Shown here: positions 1 through 12,119 of the stretch, piece by piece
Layout: each line of letters opens with the position of its first letter
How positions within the stretch are numbered: the first letter of the stretch is position 1
NCBI GenBank assembly: GCA_050084985.1
Contig: JBITNC010000001.1
Span: 190,588,001 to 190,652,000, forward strand
Direction of reading: 5' to 3'
Origin: Nageia nagi
Lineage: Eukaryota > Pinophyta
Length of the DNA: 64,000 bases
The notes under the pieces: model-generated
Seen by the model: the letters and a program-made list of their open reading frames with translations, nothing else
Databases searched by the model: none
Told to the model about the DNA's origin: nothing
Position numbers and translations under genes: made by a program

Positions 1-630
1 AATATCACCTAGAACATATCCAATATAAATTTGAATATAAAACATATCTATCCTTCTTATCTAATTTGAATTAATAGAGCTAGATTTTAGTTTGATGAGA
101 CTTGTGGTAATCTCTCTCAAAAGTTTGGATGTAAACTCTTTTTTGCAAATGGTGTATCAATGCATAGAAATAGGTGTGCTATTTTTATACATTATATTCA
201 CTCAATAGTTTTATCCAAACTCAAATTCTATCTTCCACTAAATTTACAATAAAACTTAATCTAACAATAATAGTGAAAGGATAAAGGTAATGATAGAAAT
301 AGAGTGATAATATATAGACTTGATAAGTAGTGATAAGAATCATCAGTCAATATAGTATGCAATGTGGTCTATCAAGATCTAAATCATTATAGTCATCTTA
401 AGCATTCATCCTTTTATAGATAAGATTCCTTCTTATATAACTGATATTACTTAGTGCTCCTTGAACCTTGCACCACAAAAGAAGAAATTATATGAGATAA
501 TAAATATTTGTTGAGTAAAATATCTAAATGATATATTAAATATATCAATAAAGAAAATAAATCAATTATTTCACTTAGATACCTAAAATATAATTTTTAA
601 ATAAATAAAAATAAAACTTATGTGTCTACA
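1..630 (-). mobile_element. 3' LTR of a minus-strand Ty3/gypsy (Tat-like) element, cut by the window edge
   Basis: Read on the minus strand, an LTR-like start TGTAGACACATAAG lies at 630 and runs down past the window edge. A purine tract (minus-strand AAAGGAGAGCATT) sits directly before it, as expected for a 3' LTR. The first 200 or so bases resemble the plus-strand LTR starting at 47215: both have an AT-rich opening, a shared TATTTTAGGTAT stretch and a later GTTCAAGGAG. A TATA-like TCTATAAAAGG lies at 410-420 on the minus strand. The likely parent is the minus-strand gag at 4280-5830. The far end of the LTR is outside the window. Confidence 0.55.
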
Positions 631-646
631 AATGCTCTCCTTTAGG
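631..646 (-). other. polypurine tract of the minus-strand element
   Basis: The minus strand reads CCTAAAGGAGAGCATT immediately before the LTR start TGTAGACAC. This is the usual position of the plus-strand primer of an LTR retrotransposon. Confidence 0.45.
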
Positions 647-2639
647 TATGTGGTGGTGGAACCAACCACATAACCCAAAGGAAAAAATAAAATTAAAATA
701 ATATTCCCCTAAAATATCATCCTGGTGGTATGTTAGAGTTCTACATTTTTGTAATAGCCTATCCTATCCCCTTTTTGACTTGGTTTTTATAATGAAGATA
801 TCATCGAATGGAAAGAGCTAAGGTAAATAATAATGAATCTTCTACTAAGGAGGATTAATGGTAATACATCCTACTCTGCATGATTGAATAGTATTTCCTT
901 CAATAGTCATAAAATAAATAACTATATGGAAATATAACATCTCAATATATATATCATTGTTACTCATAAAAATAAAATCATCATAATATAACTCATCATA
1001 TAACATAGATTTTAAAATGTATTTCCTCTCTTATTTCATCTTTTAAATAATTCAATCATACTAGAACTATTGAATGAAAGGAAACATGATAAAAGCTAGA
1101 AAATAGATAAACAAATACATATAATATTTTTAGCGTATGATGAAATTAAGATGATATACCCAATAGGGAGGGAGGGGAAAGGCATATTACATGAATCAAA
1201 TGAGTGAAAGATAGTGTGCGTGAAGGAGTGCATGTGAAGGAAATACATGCAAGGTCTCTATAAAATGTCACAAATAATGATATTAAAAATCATAGATGTA
1301 GGCAACAAATGGAGGGATGAGATTTAGAAGCCAATGTGGCAAGTTGGACAACATAATTTAGGGAGCAGCACTTGTAAACAATTATCATGTAGTTTGCATA
1401 TGGGCAGGATGATAGGCTAGAAGCATCTTGAGATGGCCTCTAGATAATAATTTAGGCAAGATCAGGTGATCTAGAGAATTCTATGAAATGGAGGAATAGA
1501 TGGGTTCATAGAAACTTTGAACAGTCATAATCCTAGCTAATCTAGGTAGCTATCAAAGACTTGGAATGAAGGAATGGTGGTGGTGGATGGAATTCATTTC
1601 ATAATCAATGTAGAATTTATTAAGATGGATATGGGTATGCCTAATACTAATTCCAAGTAAATTAACAACACTAATTCCAAGGATAAAATTTTGGAAAATA
1701 TATGGTAAGCATAAGCATTTTGAGGAATGGGGTAGAACTATGAGAAGAGGAAAGGAATGGAGGGACTTTAAGATGGTCAAAAGGGTGATGAAGGCCTCCC
1801 AATAACCATGGTACAACAACCAGATATTTGGAGATCACATAGGATAGTCACTTTGGACTCCACATAGAATAAATTTCATATGGAAATTGAGTTATTCTAG
1901 GAATGTTTCAATAAAAAATATTTCAATTTCATGTTAGACTGGAGCTCTATGGTTCAGGCCCAACAAGCAGAAAAGAAGGATAGTTTCCTATAGTATGTTT
2001 TGTAGTAACTATGATGACTCTTAGAAGAAAGTTTTTGAAACATATGTAATATCATATAATATCTATAAACATTTGTATATACAGGTTTTGGGGCCCTATA
2101 TTTTTGAAAACCCATTGTAAATGTTTTTACCCTTATCGAAAAAAATTAACATGATATGAGTTTGTATGGATCTTAACAAAGATATCATCACATAGAATAT
2201 ATTTCATAAATCAATACTAATCATTAAATATAGAAAATAAAATATCTCCCTTCAAGGATCAATAAGTAAAAAATAGATCATCATGAAGAAAAAATATCTC
2301 CTCTCTAAGATTGCAAAGGATATTTTACTATCATATCAAAGGGTGGAAGGTACAAAATCTTACCCATAAAGAATTGAAAAGAAAAATATCTACTCTTGAA
2401 TATTGACAAGGCTATCTTCCAAACATCTCAACATATATTTAATATTAGGTATAATATGTATCATAATATTAAAATCAAAATAATTAAGATTTTTCTTATG
2501 TCCTTGGGCAACAGGGTTTCTTATGTCCTAAAAGAAAAAAGGGTTACTTTTTACCCTTGAAGTAATAAAGACTTTTTTTACCTTTGAATAATGATAATTT
2601 ATTTTCAGCCCCCTAGCAATCAAAACTTGTATGCAACTT
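647..2639. other. no recognisable gene; degenerate repeat-like DNA
   Basis: I see no open frame with family resemblance here. Bases 1310-2150 are a little less AT-rich and end near a short A-run after CCCTTATCG (about 2125-2150). That could be the 3' tail of an old plus-strand LINE, but no reverse transcriptase can be read. The rest is AT-rich and unassigned; by position it would be the 3' internal part of the minus-strand gypsy element. Confidence 0.3.
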
Positions 2640-2880
2640 GAGATATTCTCATGAATAAAATGTTAAAATAGGCTACTTAATTTCCTAAGTACCAAAAGGA
2701 ATTTCTTTACAAATCAACATATTTCCATAAAAAAAATATTGGAACTAGATACTTTTTTCCCCAAGTACTAAATAGGATATCTTTATAAAACTCAACATAC
2801 TTCCATAAACTAAGTACTTAATGCCTCAAATACCAAAAGGGTACCTCCAAATGGGATATTGATGTAAAACTCAAGAATAA
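2640..2880. repeat. degenerate tandem repeat, about three 75-bp units
   Basis: Three successive stretches share the order AAGTAC-CAAAAGG, a T-rich block, a TCAACATA-type block and TTCCATAAA. The units are imperfect and were aligned by eye, so the period is approximate. No coding signal. Confidence 0.4.
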
Positions 2881-3195
2881 TCATGCCAATAAGAATATTC
2901 TTATTAGGAAGAATCATCAAAATATAAAACGTCATCAAGAAAATATCTTAGCATAATAAAGAATCATCAAATCTTAAAGAAGCATCATTAATAGAGTTAA
3001 CTTATTTAAGAATCATCATATCATCAAAGAACCAACAAGAATAGCATTAGCATATTCAAGAATTATCAATTCATCATCAAGAATAGTATTAGTATATTCA
3101 AGATTAATAATATCTTAAAGAAACATTATGAATAATGTTCACATAATCAAGAATCACCATATCTCAATATCATTAAAATATCTCATAACATCAAT
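2881..3195. repeat. degenerate minisatellite built on CAAGAATAGTATT / AATCATCA motifs
   Basis: The motifs CAAGAAT, AGAATCATCA, TAGTATTAGTATATTCAAGA and near copies recur roughly every 50-60 bases. Two adjacent units at about 3045-3105 are close to identical; the outer units are more diverged. It directly follows the preceding array and encodes nothing recognisable. Confidence 0.45.
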
Positions 3196-4279
3196 GAAGG
3201 AAGATAATAATTAAACCTACTTTTACCTTCATTTACCTAAAAAAAATTAAAAAATTAATAGTAATAAAAAATTAAATCAAGTCATATCTAACTAAGCCAC
3301 AAATATGTTAGCCAATTACTATTTTTTATTGTGCAACATCACACAACATTATAAAAAAAATATTAACTTTAAATACCATACTAACTAGCTAAAATTATTT
3401 TAACTTTGAACTAAATAATGTAATTTCTCGTTAACTCCATGTGTTGGCATATGGAGTTTTCCACAAAAAAAAACTATTTGAAAAGTTTCCCTTAACCTTG
3501 GGCAATTCTTATTCATCTCAAAAATTGACTTTTTACCTTACTAGAAAATATAATACTTCTAACTACATTATGAATTGATTTCTAATTAAACCCAAATCAT
3601 ACCAACTTGAACTAAACTACTATTTCAAATTAAACCATTTGAGACTAAATCTCTCATACTCAACTAAAAAATTGAAAAAATGGCCATGATGTCAACTTCA
3701 ATTTTTCTTATATAGGGGTTAACATCATCCTAAAGTGAAAAATTGATACCTTCATATCTAGATCTAACTTAGAAATATGATTTATTTATATATGTAAATT
3801 AACAATAATAGTTCCTTTTTTATCCTTATCGAACATCTAAAATTACCCTAATTTATTGAGGCAAAAGACTAGAATAATGTAGAGACTCACCTGCTAGTCT
3901 TCATATATTCAATTTATGCTTAGTAAAAAATAATATCAATAGATAAATGGAGGATATATTGCCTCATAGAATTTAAAAATAGAATCAACATTATTGAAAA
4001 TAAGAGTAATAGATTGAACTTTATCCTTTAAGTAATTTAATTCCTCATTGATTTATTCCATGCCAACCATTACAAATTGATTTATAATGGACCCTTTATC
4101 ATCTTGTTCTTATGACCCATATCATATTCCTTCTTTTTTCTTGATATTTCATGTATATTTTGTAAACAAATACTTACCCTTCTCATATTTTCTTAATCCA
4201 CCTACTTTTTAATCACATATGTTCACAAAATGCTTTGGAATAAATTGTGATATTATCTTCATACTCTTCATCTAATTTT
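3196..4279. other. no recognisable gene
   Basis: AT-rich sequence with stops in all frames. It lies downstream, on the minus strand, of the gag remnant at 4280-5830, where polymerase would be expected, but I cannot recognise any RT, RNase H or integrase motif. Confidence 0.3.
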
Positions 4280-5830
4280 ATACTTTGTGTTTATATTTTT
4301 TATTATCATGTGGATATGAAGTTATTTCTACTTTTTTTTTTAAATTCTTTTTATGCTCACTATCTTCACATGCCCTAGTGCCTTGGTGCATGAGATCTTC
4401 TAAAAACTATAGGCTTCCAAGGATTCTAAATGATCCCAATATGTTAATATCTTCAAATTTGTATGTCCATAGACTTATTTCAATCACTACATATTTTTCT
4501 TTCTCTTTTTGTAATTTTGATTCATATTACCTCTTCACATCTTATTTCTTGGAATTAGCTTATCTTCATCTTTCATCACACTAACTTTCCTCCATGTATC
4601 AAGCATTGCTAAAAACATACTTGTTGAAATACTATTATTCAATTTTTTATTCTTGAAAGCATCCAAGAAATATTCTCTATGTAAATAAAATATCTCAATC
4701 AATCTATATAAACTTATCTTAGATGAAGTCAATGGATCTATCATCTTGTCATATTCTAAATGTGATACTTTGGAGGTATGTATTTTATTTCATTAGTATT
4801 TATCAAATTGATTTCATATTCTTTTTTACTTTCTTGATACACCGACTAAATTTATCTTTCATATGATGTTTTATTTTACCACTATCAATTAGATTGAGAA
4901 TATTTTTCCTTAATGCCACACATCCATTAGTCCTATGTCCCTTTACTTAATGATATATGGAATAAATATTTACATCATACCAAATAGGTTTAGGATCATT
5001 ATCTTTCAACTTTTTTTTTTATGGATGAGGTTGAATCAAGCCTCTTGCCAAGTAATCTTCATACATGTATTTTGGTTGAGTAAGAAGTCCAAATTTTGAT
5101 TTCTTATTATTTTGTATAAGAGGAATATGAATATCTATTGAATATACTTTTCTTTTATATTCCTTGGATATGAATTATTTTTATATTTTAATACATTTGT
5201 ATATTTCATTGTGCCAATATTAATCATCAATATTTCTTTATCTAATAACCTATAAGTCATATTAAAATCTATAAAATTCATTACTTGTTGTTTCAAGAGG
5301 TAAAATATTATACATAAACATTAATATAGCATGTTTTTCTTCATATCCTCCTTCCATATTACTTCATATTTTCTAAAATCTTGTTATAATTTTTGTAATA
5401 TTTTATTAGGTCCATGATTTATGCTCATCAAATTCAAAATTGTAATTGGTCTTGGAATATTATACTTAAATTACTTTTGGAAAAATGTAACCAATTGCTT
5501 GTAAGATGTAATGGATCCACAAGTAATAAATAAATAAAATTTTCACATAACACCTTTCAGGCTTATGGGAAAATGTTTTGCCATCAAATTATGATTCAAT
5601 CTGAACTTTAGCTAAAATATCATCTCAACGAATCTCATATGTTGACTTGGATCTCCATTTACATTATATATCTTTAATATAAATTTCATATAATGCATAA
5701 GTTCCATAATATCACATAATTTATCTAAAAATGGGCATATATATTCAATCACATTAGGATCATTATTTGCAGCAAACTTGGCTTCCATGTCTTGAACCTT
5801 CCTTTCCAAACCACCCAATGGAGAGGATGT
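4280..5830 (-). pseudogene. Ty3/gypsy (Tat-like) gag remnant
   Basis: Gag forms the virus-like particle that packages element RNA. Reading down from about 5818, the minus strand gives a gag start (MGGLERKVQDMEAKF) and then a gag-domain opening with GDPSQHMRFVEMIF at about 5612-5660. After a frame change it continues as RLNHNLMAKHFPISLKGV at about 5530-5600. Lower down, around 4880-4990, is the plant gypsy knuckle-like segment GHRTNGCVALRKNILNLI, where an expected Cys/His partner is missing. A 69-codon open minus frame at 4744-4535 follows and may be its continuation, but I do not recognise it. Frameshifts and stops are frequent, so this is not functional. Confidence 0.65.
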
Positions 5831-6553
5831 TGTCCCACTTCCATTATTTTTTTCTACATGATTTTACTTTTATGAGGATATATCTAACATTACCTTCACC
5901 CATTATCACAAAGCCTTTTAAATATACTCCATTTTTGAAATACTTGAAATCATATATTAGTCTTATAAAAAATCCTAGGGTTTTGGTACAACTAGTTGAA
6001 ATATGAAAGATTAAATTATTTTATAAAATTCACCAAAATATGCAATTTTAGACCTTATATAATCATAAATATATCCCAATTATATTTATCTATGGTTTAG
6101 AAAAAAAATGCAATATCTCTCTAAATTCAAAAAAATGATTTAACTTTATTCCTTTTTCAATTGGGGTATTAACTGTCACTTATGATTCTCCTTTACTGAT
6201 TGGGTTCTAAATTACCCATCACCATGTTCACCCTTGTGTGGGGAACTCTTATGACATGGCTATTTTATTATATTATATTAATTTCATCTTTTCTCCTACT
6301 AATGATATACCTCTATAATATGAATGTATATGTTATTTTTTATAGATGTTATTTTTTTATCTATTTTGAAGGTTCTTTGCCTTGATTTGTTTCTCTCTAC
6401 ATTGAAGCTTATCATTCCAAAAACCAAGGAAAAGAGGGGGTAGATAATATCATTACAAAATAGGAACCAAAATCTTCACCAACATTTGGAGATTATTATA
6501 TCCTTTCTATTCTTTTTTCTGCTGCATAGTTACATATGAATTTCATTAAACAT
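5831..6553. other. no recognisable gene; leader side of the minus-strand gag
   Basis: This lies upstream of the minus-strand gag, where its leader and 5' LTR should be. I could not find an inverted copy of the 1-630 LTR here. The short frames seen have no family resemblance. Confidence 0.25.
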
Positions 6554-6568
6554 GCAAAGGGAGGCAAT
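6554..6568 (+). other. polypurine tract
   Basis: GCAAAGGGAGGCAAT lies directly in front of an LTR-like TGTGGACACC, the arrangement seen at the 3' LTR of a plus-strand element. Confidence 0.45.
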
Positions 6569-7000
6569 TGTGGACACCTAATTTTGATACCTTTATGTCA
6601 AACTATGTGTATTTTATTATAATTGATGATATATGTTATTTTAATAATTTCTTATAATATATTACTATATTAAAAAACTTAAATATTATCTCATATTATT
6701 TTTTATCTCTTATTATGCAAGGTCCTAGCATCAATAGTAGATTCTTTGCATGCATTTTAAAGGTTTACTTTCCTATAAAAAGAGAAAACATTATTGGATA
6801 TTTCTCTTATAGTAACATGTACACATATTATATGTTATTTAATATCACCTATTGATATTGATATCTTTTCTATCACACAAGCATGTATCATTCATCTTTC
6901 ATTATTATATGCTAAGCTAGGCTTATCAATATCATATATTTGCATAAATATCTTTTATTAGGCTTAATCCACAAGTTGAATAGAATTGATGATGATTCTT
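6569..7000 (+). mobile_element. start of an unpaired plus-strand LTR (Tat-like)
   Basis: TGTGGACACCTAA at 6569 matches the start type of the other Tat-like LTRs in the window (TGTAGACAC, TGTAGATGCC, TGTTGACG). A polypurine tract precedes it. A TATAAAA at 6774-6780 lies about 205 bases in, a plausible LTR promoter position. I found neither the LTR end nor a partner, and the neighbouring gag is on the opposite strand, so it may be a broken or solo LTR. Confidence 0.4.
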
Positions 7001-8494
7001 AAGATCAAAAAACCATATTAGGTTATTTTTCCATATTATTTAGAAACTTTACACATAATACTTTGTTACTAACATAAGCTTATACTGAAGCATATAATCA
7101 ATCATATAGGTAAGGTGATAATTATATTCTCTTTTATCTCTCTATAGATGATAAAATGTAGCCCTAAATTGGAGTAAATAATAAATAAATTATATCTAAT
7201 TTTGTTAATAAGAAAAGTTACCTAAATACCTATAATCACTCAATAACAAGAATGGAAATAAAGAACTAAAGTAATGATGATGAACAAGATAGCAATAATA
7301 GGACTAACTTGAATAGCTTGACAAACCTATGAGAGAGGAATTATAAATACATGTGCCCTTACTTGGGTGATGGTTGAGTAATTATTTAAAATTTGTTTCA
7401 ATATAAATGGATAATCAAGAATGTGGATGCAAGCTTTTAAAGTATATATTGCTATAGCATTGGTACTAAGGAGAAATATGAGCTAGCACTAACCTTGGGA
7501 ATCTTATGGTATATGAATGAAATAATTTTGAATCAAATGATCAATGAACCAAGTCTTAATGTGTATCATAAAGGAGTAGCAGATCACTCTTGAGTATTAA
7601 AAATTCCAATCTCAATAAGTGGTATTGAGAAATACTAATATGAGTTTATGAGAGATATGCACAGTCCTATCAAAATGAAATCTTGATAGTCTTCTCATGC
7701 CTATAATTATTAATTTATAGGCTTAAAAATATAATTGAATGTACCTTCACATGATAGCATTGATGTTGGTGGTTTGACCTACTAAATAAGAGAATTATCC
7801 ATGAGAAGTAACTTAGGTATATCATAAGAAAGAATGGAAGTATAACATAATGACACATTATCCTAATGAAGCAAGGTTTATGTGAAATATAGTTTGGCCC
7901 AAAAAGGGTGCCAAATTATTATAAGCACTTTCCCCCCTTTGCAAGTTTTAATGAAGTACATTGAATTTAATACTTACAAAGTAAAGAAGAGAAAAAAAAT
8001 TTCCTAGTTTTTGTCCTGGATCTTCATAGAATCAACAATTTTTTGGAGATATATTCTACCCCCTCTTTGCATTGGTTTTTGATGGAGTAGCCAAAAACAA
8101 GCAATTGCAATGATCCTATAGAAAAATATAAATACCCTCAAAAGATAATAAAAGCATTATGTATTTCATGTTGTAAAAATAAGCATTTAAGAGCAAAGAT
8201 TAAACAAATACCTAGGATCTTTCCAAGGAAATTCATAGCAGTGATTTATTGTAAAATGATAAATTTTAAGGATTTTTCATTTTTTTATTTTGCTATTTTT
8301 TTGCTCATTGACACAAGCCTAGGTAGCCCAATTTTTTCGAGTTTATTTTTTACTGGGTAGTTAGCCAAAATGTTATAACTTTGAAGTATTTATTATATAA
8401 ATTAGCTAATTACACCCCCAATATTTTTGTACCTTATCTCCTAGATTTTATAAATAATTTCATTTTTCTTGAGTGAAACACCTATTGTAACCAA

Positions 8495-8496
<2 letters not shown>
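7001..8496. other. no recognisable gene
   Basis: AT-rich, stop-dense in all frames. It may include the remainder of the LTR starting at 6569. No motif I can name. Confidence 0.25.

Positions 8497-8574
<78 letters not shown>
8497..8574. repeat. (AT)n microsatellite, about 78 bp
   Basis: Continuous AT dinucleotides, interrupted once near 8539 and again near the end by an extra A. Long AT tracts form cruciforms and vary in length. Confidence 0.95.
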
Positions 8575-8895
8575 TGAATTAGAATCATCTCAAAGTATAA
8601 TAGAAGCGCTATTTGTATTTGCTAGATAAATAAATCTTGGAGATAAAGGAGAAGCATCTTGTAAGAGGGCATAAGAATCTTCTATCGAGATGAGTATCTT
8701 ATAGAATTATAATGAGATAAAATATAGACTCTAAATAATGAATTAATTAAATTATAAATTTGTAGTAAATATATTTATGGTAATTTTGATCAAATATGAT
8801 CTGTAAATGATGCAAAAAATTTACCATTAGATAGATCTTGTTGAGTACATGCAAATGTGATCCCCTTTGGATCAAAATCAATCTCTCCAAGATGC
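8575..8895. other. no recognisable gene
   Basis: Short AT-rich spacer between the microsatellite and the minisatellite. No coding or structural signal. Confidence 0.3.
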
Positions 8896-9082
8896 ACATA
8901 TTGTTACCTATGAATATGATTGTCTTGTTACATAAGAAGATACACATCTTGTTACATAAGAAGATGTATATCTTGTTACATAAGAAGACATGTATCTTAT
9001 TATGTAAGAATATGTGTAAGAAAACACATATTTTATTAATTAAGAAGACACATATCTTATTATGTAAGAAGACACATATCTA
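8896..9082. repeat. 24-bp minisatellite, about seven copies
   Basis: The unit CTTGTTACATAAGAAG plus about eight variable bases recurs at 8924, 8948, 8972 and 8996, exactly 24 bases apart, with more diverged copies on both sides. Because 24 is a multiple of three, one frame runs open across it and would give an eight-residue repeat rich in HILLHKK. This open frame comes from the repeat period and is not evidence for a gene. The array stops about 20 bases before the LTR at 9105. Confidence 0.85.
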
Positions 9083-9104
9083 AAAGCTTGATTTTGATAA
9101 AAAG

Positions 9105-10471
9105 TGTAATGTTCCCATTGTAATGGCATTTTTCCCATTTCGCTTAAGATAAATGGTAACATTAGCTCAATGTGATTTTATCTATTTTAGTAGGTTTTGG
9201 CCATTTTTTATAAGTTTCACTTAGAGATTTAGTTAAATGCTCTAATTATGGAATAATAGGTCTTTTTATTAATTTATTTTGTATAGTTGAAAGCCTAAAT
9301 TATGCCAATAATATGTATTAATGATACCAAGGAAATTATATTTGCAAATACAATATTAGTCTCTTTTAATGAGGTGTTGCATATTTCTAGCTTTGATGAA
9401 TGTAAATTGGTATTAAATGGTCCTCTTATCATTAATGCTTCCCTCTTCAATGTAAAGAATACACCTATGTGATTACACTAACTTTGAGGCATCACAAGGA
9501 TAGCCAAGCTTGTACATGGCACATGTAGAGAGAAATTTGATATCATAAAATATTTATGAGCTCTCCTCCTTATATGTTAGACCTATGAGGATCTTAAGAT
9601 CCCATGTTGGGCATTTGTGCACTCTATGATCCCACTTCACATCCCAATACATGTTTGGATGCATGGCATTGACTCCAAGGCACATTAGAATCCCCATCAA
9701 CCCAACACTTCATTTCTATATCCTTGTGATCTCATGTATCCCAACTCTCTCCATATTAAACATTATCAACAAGAGAACATAGATCAAATTTGTCCATTGT
9801 TAGATCATATCAATGCAATATTAGAATATGGACTATCTTGGCTATACAAGGAGAACTCCTAGACATTATGGGATATGTTGAACTAATGACTAAACCCCCT
9901 TTTTATCGGATTGAGTGTTAGAACTCTTTCTTCACCATTTTTAAAGGAATTTGCATTTGAGGTCACATGGTGATTGAAGGCTAGCCTTGATCCTACTCTA
10001 ACCATTCAAGGAGGAACATTAGTGGTTCCATTATATATGAGTAGGGAATCCCTAGTATTAACCTTATTGTTGATTTGATTTTTGAGGTCTAGGAGCCATC
10101 CAAAATAATCCTACTAGAGGCAACCTTGGTGTAAGTTCCATAGGCACCAAAAATATATTTTGTAATTGCAATACTCTCATTGTGATACCAATATAATTAC
10201 ATTATTTTAATTATTTTGTTGTAATTATTCTCTTGTATTTGTATGTTGGATTTGGAAGTGTATTTTCATAGCTAAATTATTATTTTTACTTCCTTGTTGC
10301 AATATTAGATTTTTGGCATTATTTTGCATGTTCAAATACATATTTTAAAAAACTAGCTAGACATTGGGATATTTGGTGCATTTTGAGTTGATTTCGCTAG
10401 ATCTTGAGTTCGAAGGTAACTTCCCTCTCCTAGGGCATGTTTGATTATGATCCACTAGTTTGAAATCATCA
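9105..10471 (+). repeat. 5' LTR
   Basis: Starts TGTAATGTTCCC and ends AAATCATCA. It aligns over its whole length with 13951-15317, which has the same length. The two share long runs such as TATTTTAGTAGGTTTT, and the tail CTCTCCTAGGGCA lies near both ends. Confidence 0.9.
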
Positions 10472-10474
10472 AAA

Positions 10475-10487
10475 TGGTATTAGAGCC
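10475..10487 (+). other. primer-binding site, initiator-Met tRNA type
   Basis: TGGTATTAGAGCC lies three bases after the 5' LTR end. It matches the common plant site TGGTATCAGAGC, complementary to the 3' end of initiator methionine tRNA, with one C-to-T change. Confidence 0.8.
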
Positions 10488-12119
10488 TTGATTCTACCAT
10501 CCAGCTATAATCAAGAGCATCACATACAAAATATTTTTGACTTGAGATAAAGAGAGACTATTATTTTCCTATTGGTAAGAAGGCTAAGGAGAATTCTAAA
10601 GGAGTTGAAGAGAATTTATTACCATTTTGATTAGTACAAAGATATCATATATCATAGTGGTATAAGATCATAGTGTTAACACTTGCTGAGAAGATATTAC
10701 CCTTTTCAATCAAGTGAGAAAGGAGGATTTTCTAAAGAGATCTTATCATCCTATTAGAAGATCTAGAGCTAGTATCATAGTGGAATTAACATGATCTCAT
10801 AGTAGTAGTTTTAAAAATTTATTAAGATCTAAAGAATTATATCCTTGGAATATAAATGTTAAGGTTTTGAAGGTGAATTTGTTGGATCTAAATATTACAA
10901 GTGAGACATTGGATGTCTAGAAGATAGGTCTCACCCTTTTGGCAATTTGTTGGACCTATTCTAACTATAGTTTTGAGTTTTTAAGCTTCAAAGAGGTTCA
11001 TCTAACATGGTGAGTAGTTATTTCTACATTTTTTAAATTTTTACATCAAATTTGAGGTATGTTGATTAGATGTAAAGTTTGAAGAGCCAAATGGGGATTT
11101 TTTTACGTCTCAAGAGACCTAAATCTAAGTTCTCTTATCAATTTAAGGCTAACATTGGCATATTAAGGCAATAATTAATGTTCATTCAACATTTTGAAGC
11201 CAGAGTAAGGAGGGTGTTGGCATAATAGGAGTATTTTGGAGGATACATATCCATTTGGAAGCCATTATGAGGTAGACATGGTGTGTTGAGGTGAGTTTTA
11301 AAGCTTATTTAGCATTTTTAGTTCATTTGGAGCTAAATGTTGGTGTCCTGAACAAGTTTTAAAGGTCATCATGCATTCCAAAGCCAAAATAAGGAGGAAG
11401 TTGGCTTGTTGAGGTTGATTCTAAAAAGTGTCTACATAACAGTGATATCTAATTGTAAGTATTATCAATTTTTTCAACATGGAATTGGGATTTTGAGAGT
11501 TTCTATAGGCTTATTAGGTCATTTTGGTCAAAATTACTAAGTTTGGAGTCACTAAGAAGAGGATGTTGGGACATAGAAAAAGTTAATTTCTTGATATTGA
11601 TATATTTTCATAGTATTATCATGGTGATGATTGCATTATGGAGGTCTAAAACTAGATGTTGGATCATTTATGTAGTTATTTCTAGAATTTAATAGCTGAA
11701 AGTGAGACATTGGCAACTAAGGAGACTCAATTTGCTAAGATTTTGTAAAAAATCATCCAATCTATGTGGGATGTCTGAGATATTGGGATAATTACTAAGA
11801 ATTTAGAGTTAATTCTACACTATTCTAGTTTGTATGTGAATGTTGAGCTTCAAGAAAGACACATGTTAATTCAGAATCTATTTTTGGGCCCATAACCCAC
11901 AAGTTTGAGATTTGATCAATTTGTTTCATCATGGAAGGAATTGAAATCTAGATTTGAGTAAATTATAATTATATTATTAATTTAACTAGGATTAATAATA
12001 AGAAAAAGGTAAAAATATTTTTTTTTAGGAGGAAAAGACCAAAAATATTTTATTTAAGTAAATAAAATAGGAGTAATAAGGTTTTATTGATTATGAGATT
12101 ATATTTTGAGATACAAACT
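10488..12119 (+). other. long leader of the gag-protease element
   Basis: About 1.6 kb between primer site and gag. Between about 11050 and 11750 a loose motif recurs every 75-90 bases: a GGAG-CCAAA type block followed by AAGGAGG...GTTGG. This suggests an old tandem array in the leader. No protein is recognisable before about 12120. Confidence 0.4.

Noticed and set aside
1310-2150. LINE 3' end on the plus strand
   Set aside because: The tail looks LINE-like, but no RT or endonuclease motif could be read and no target duplication was seen.
8838-9083. 81-codon open frame with HILLHKK repeats
   Set aside because: It is produced by the 24-bp minisatellite, whose period is a multiple of three; no promoter, no family.
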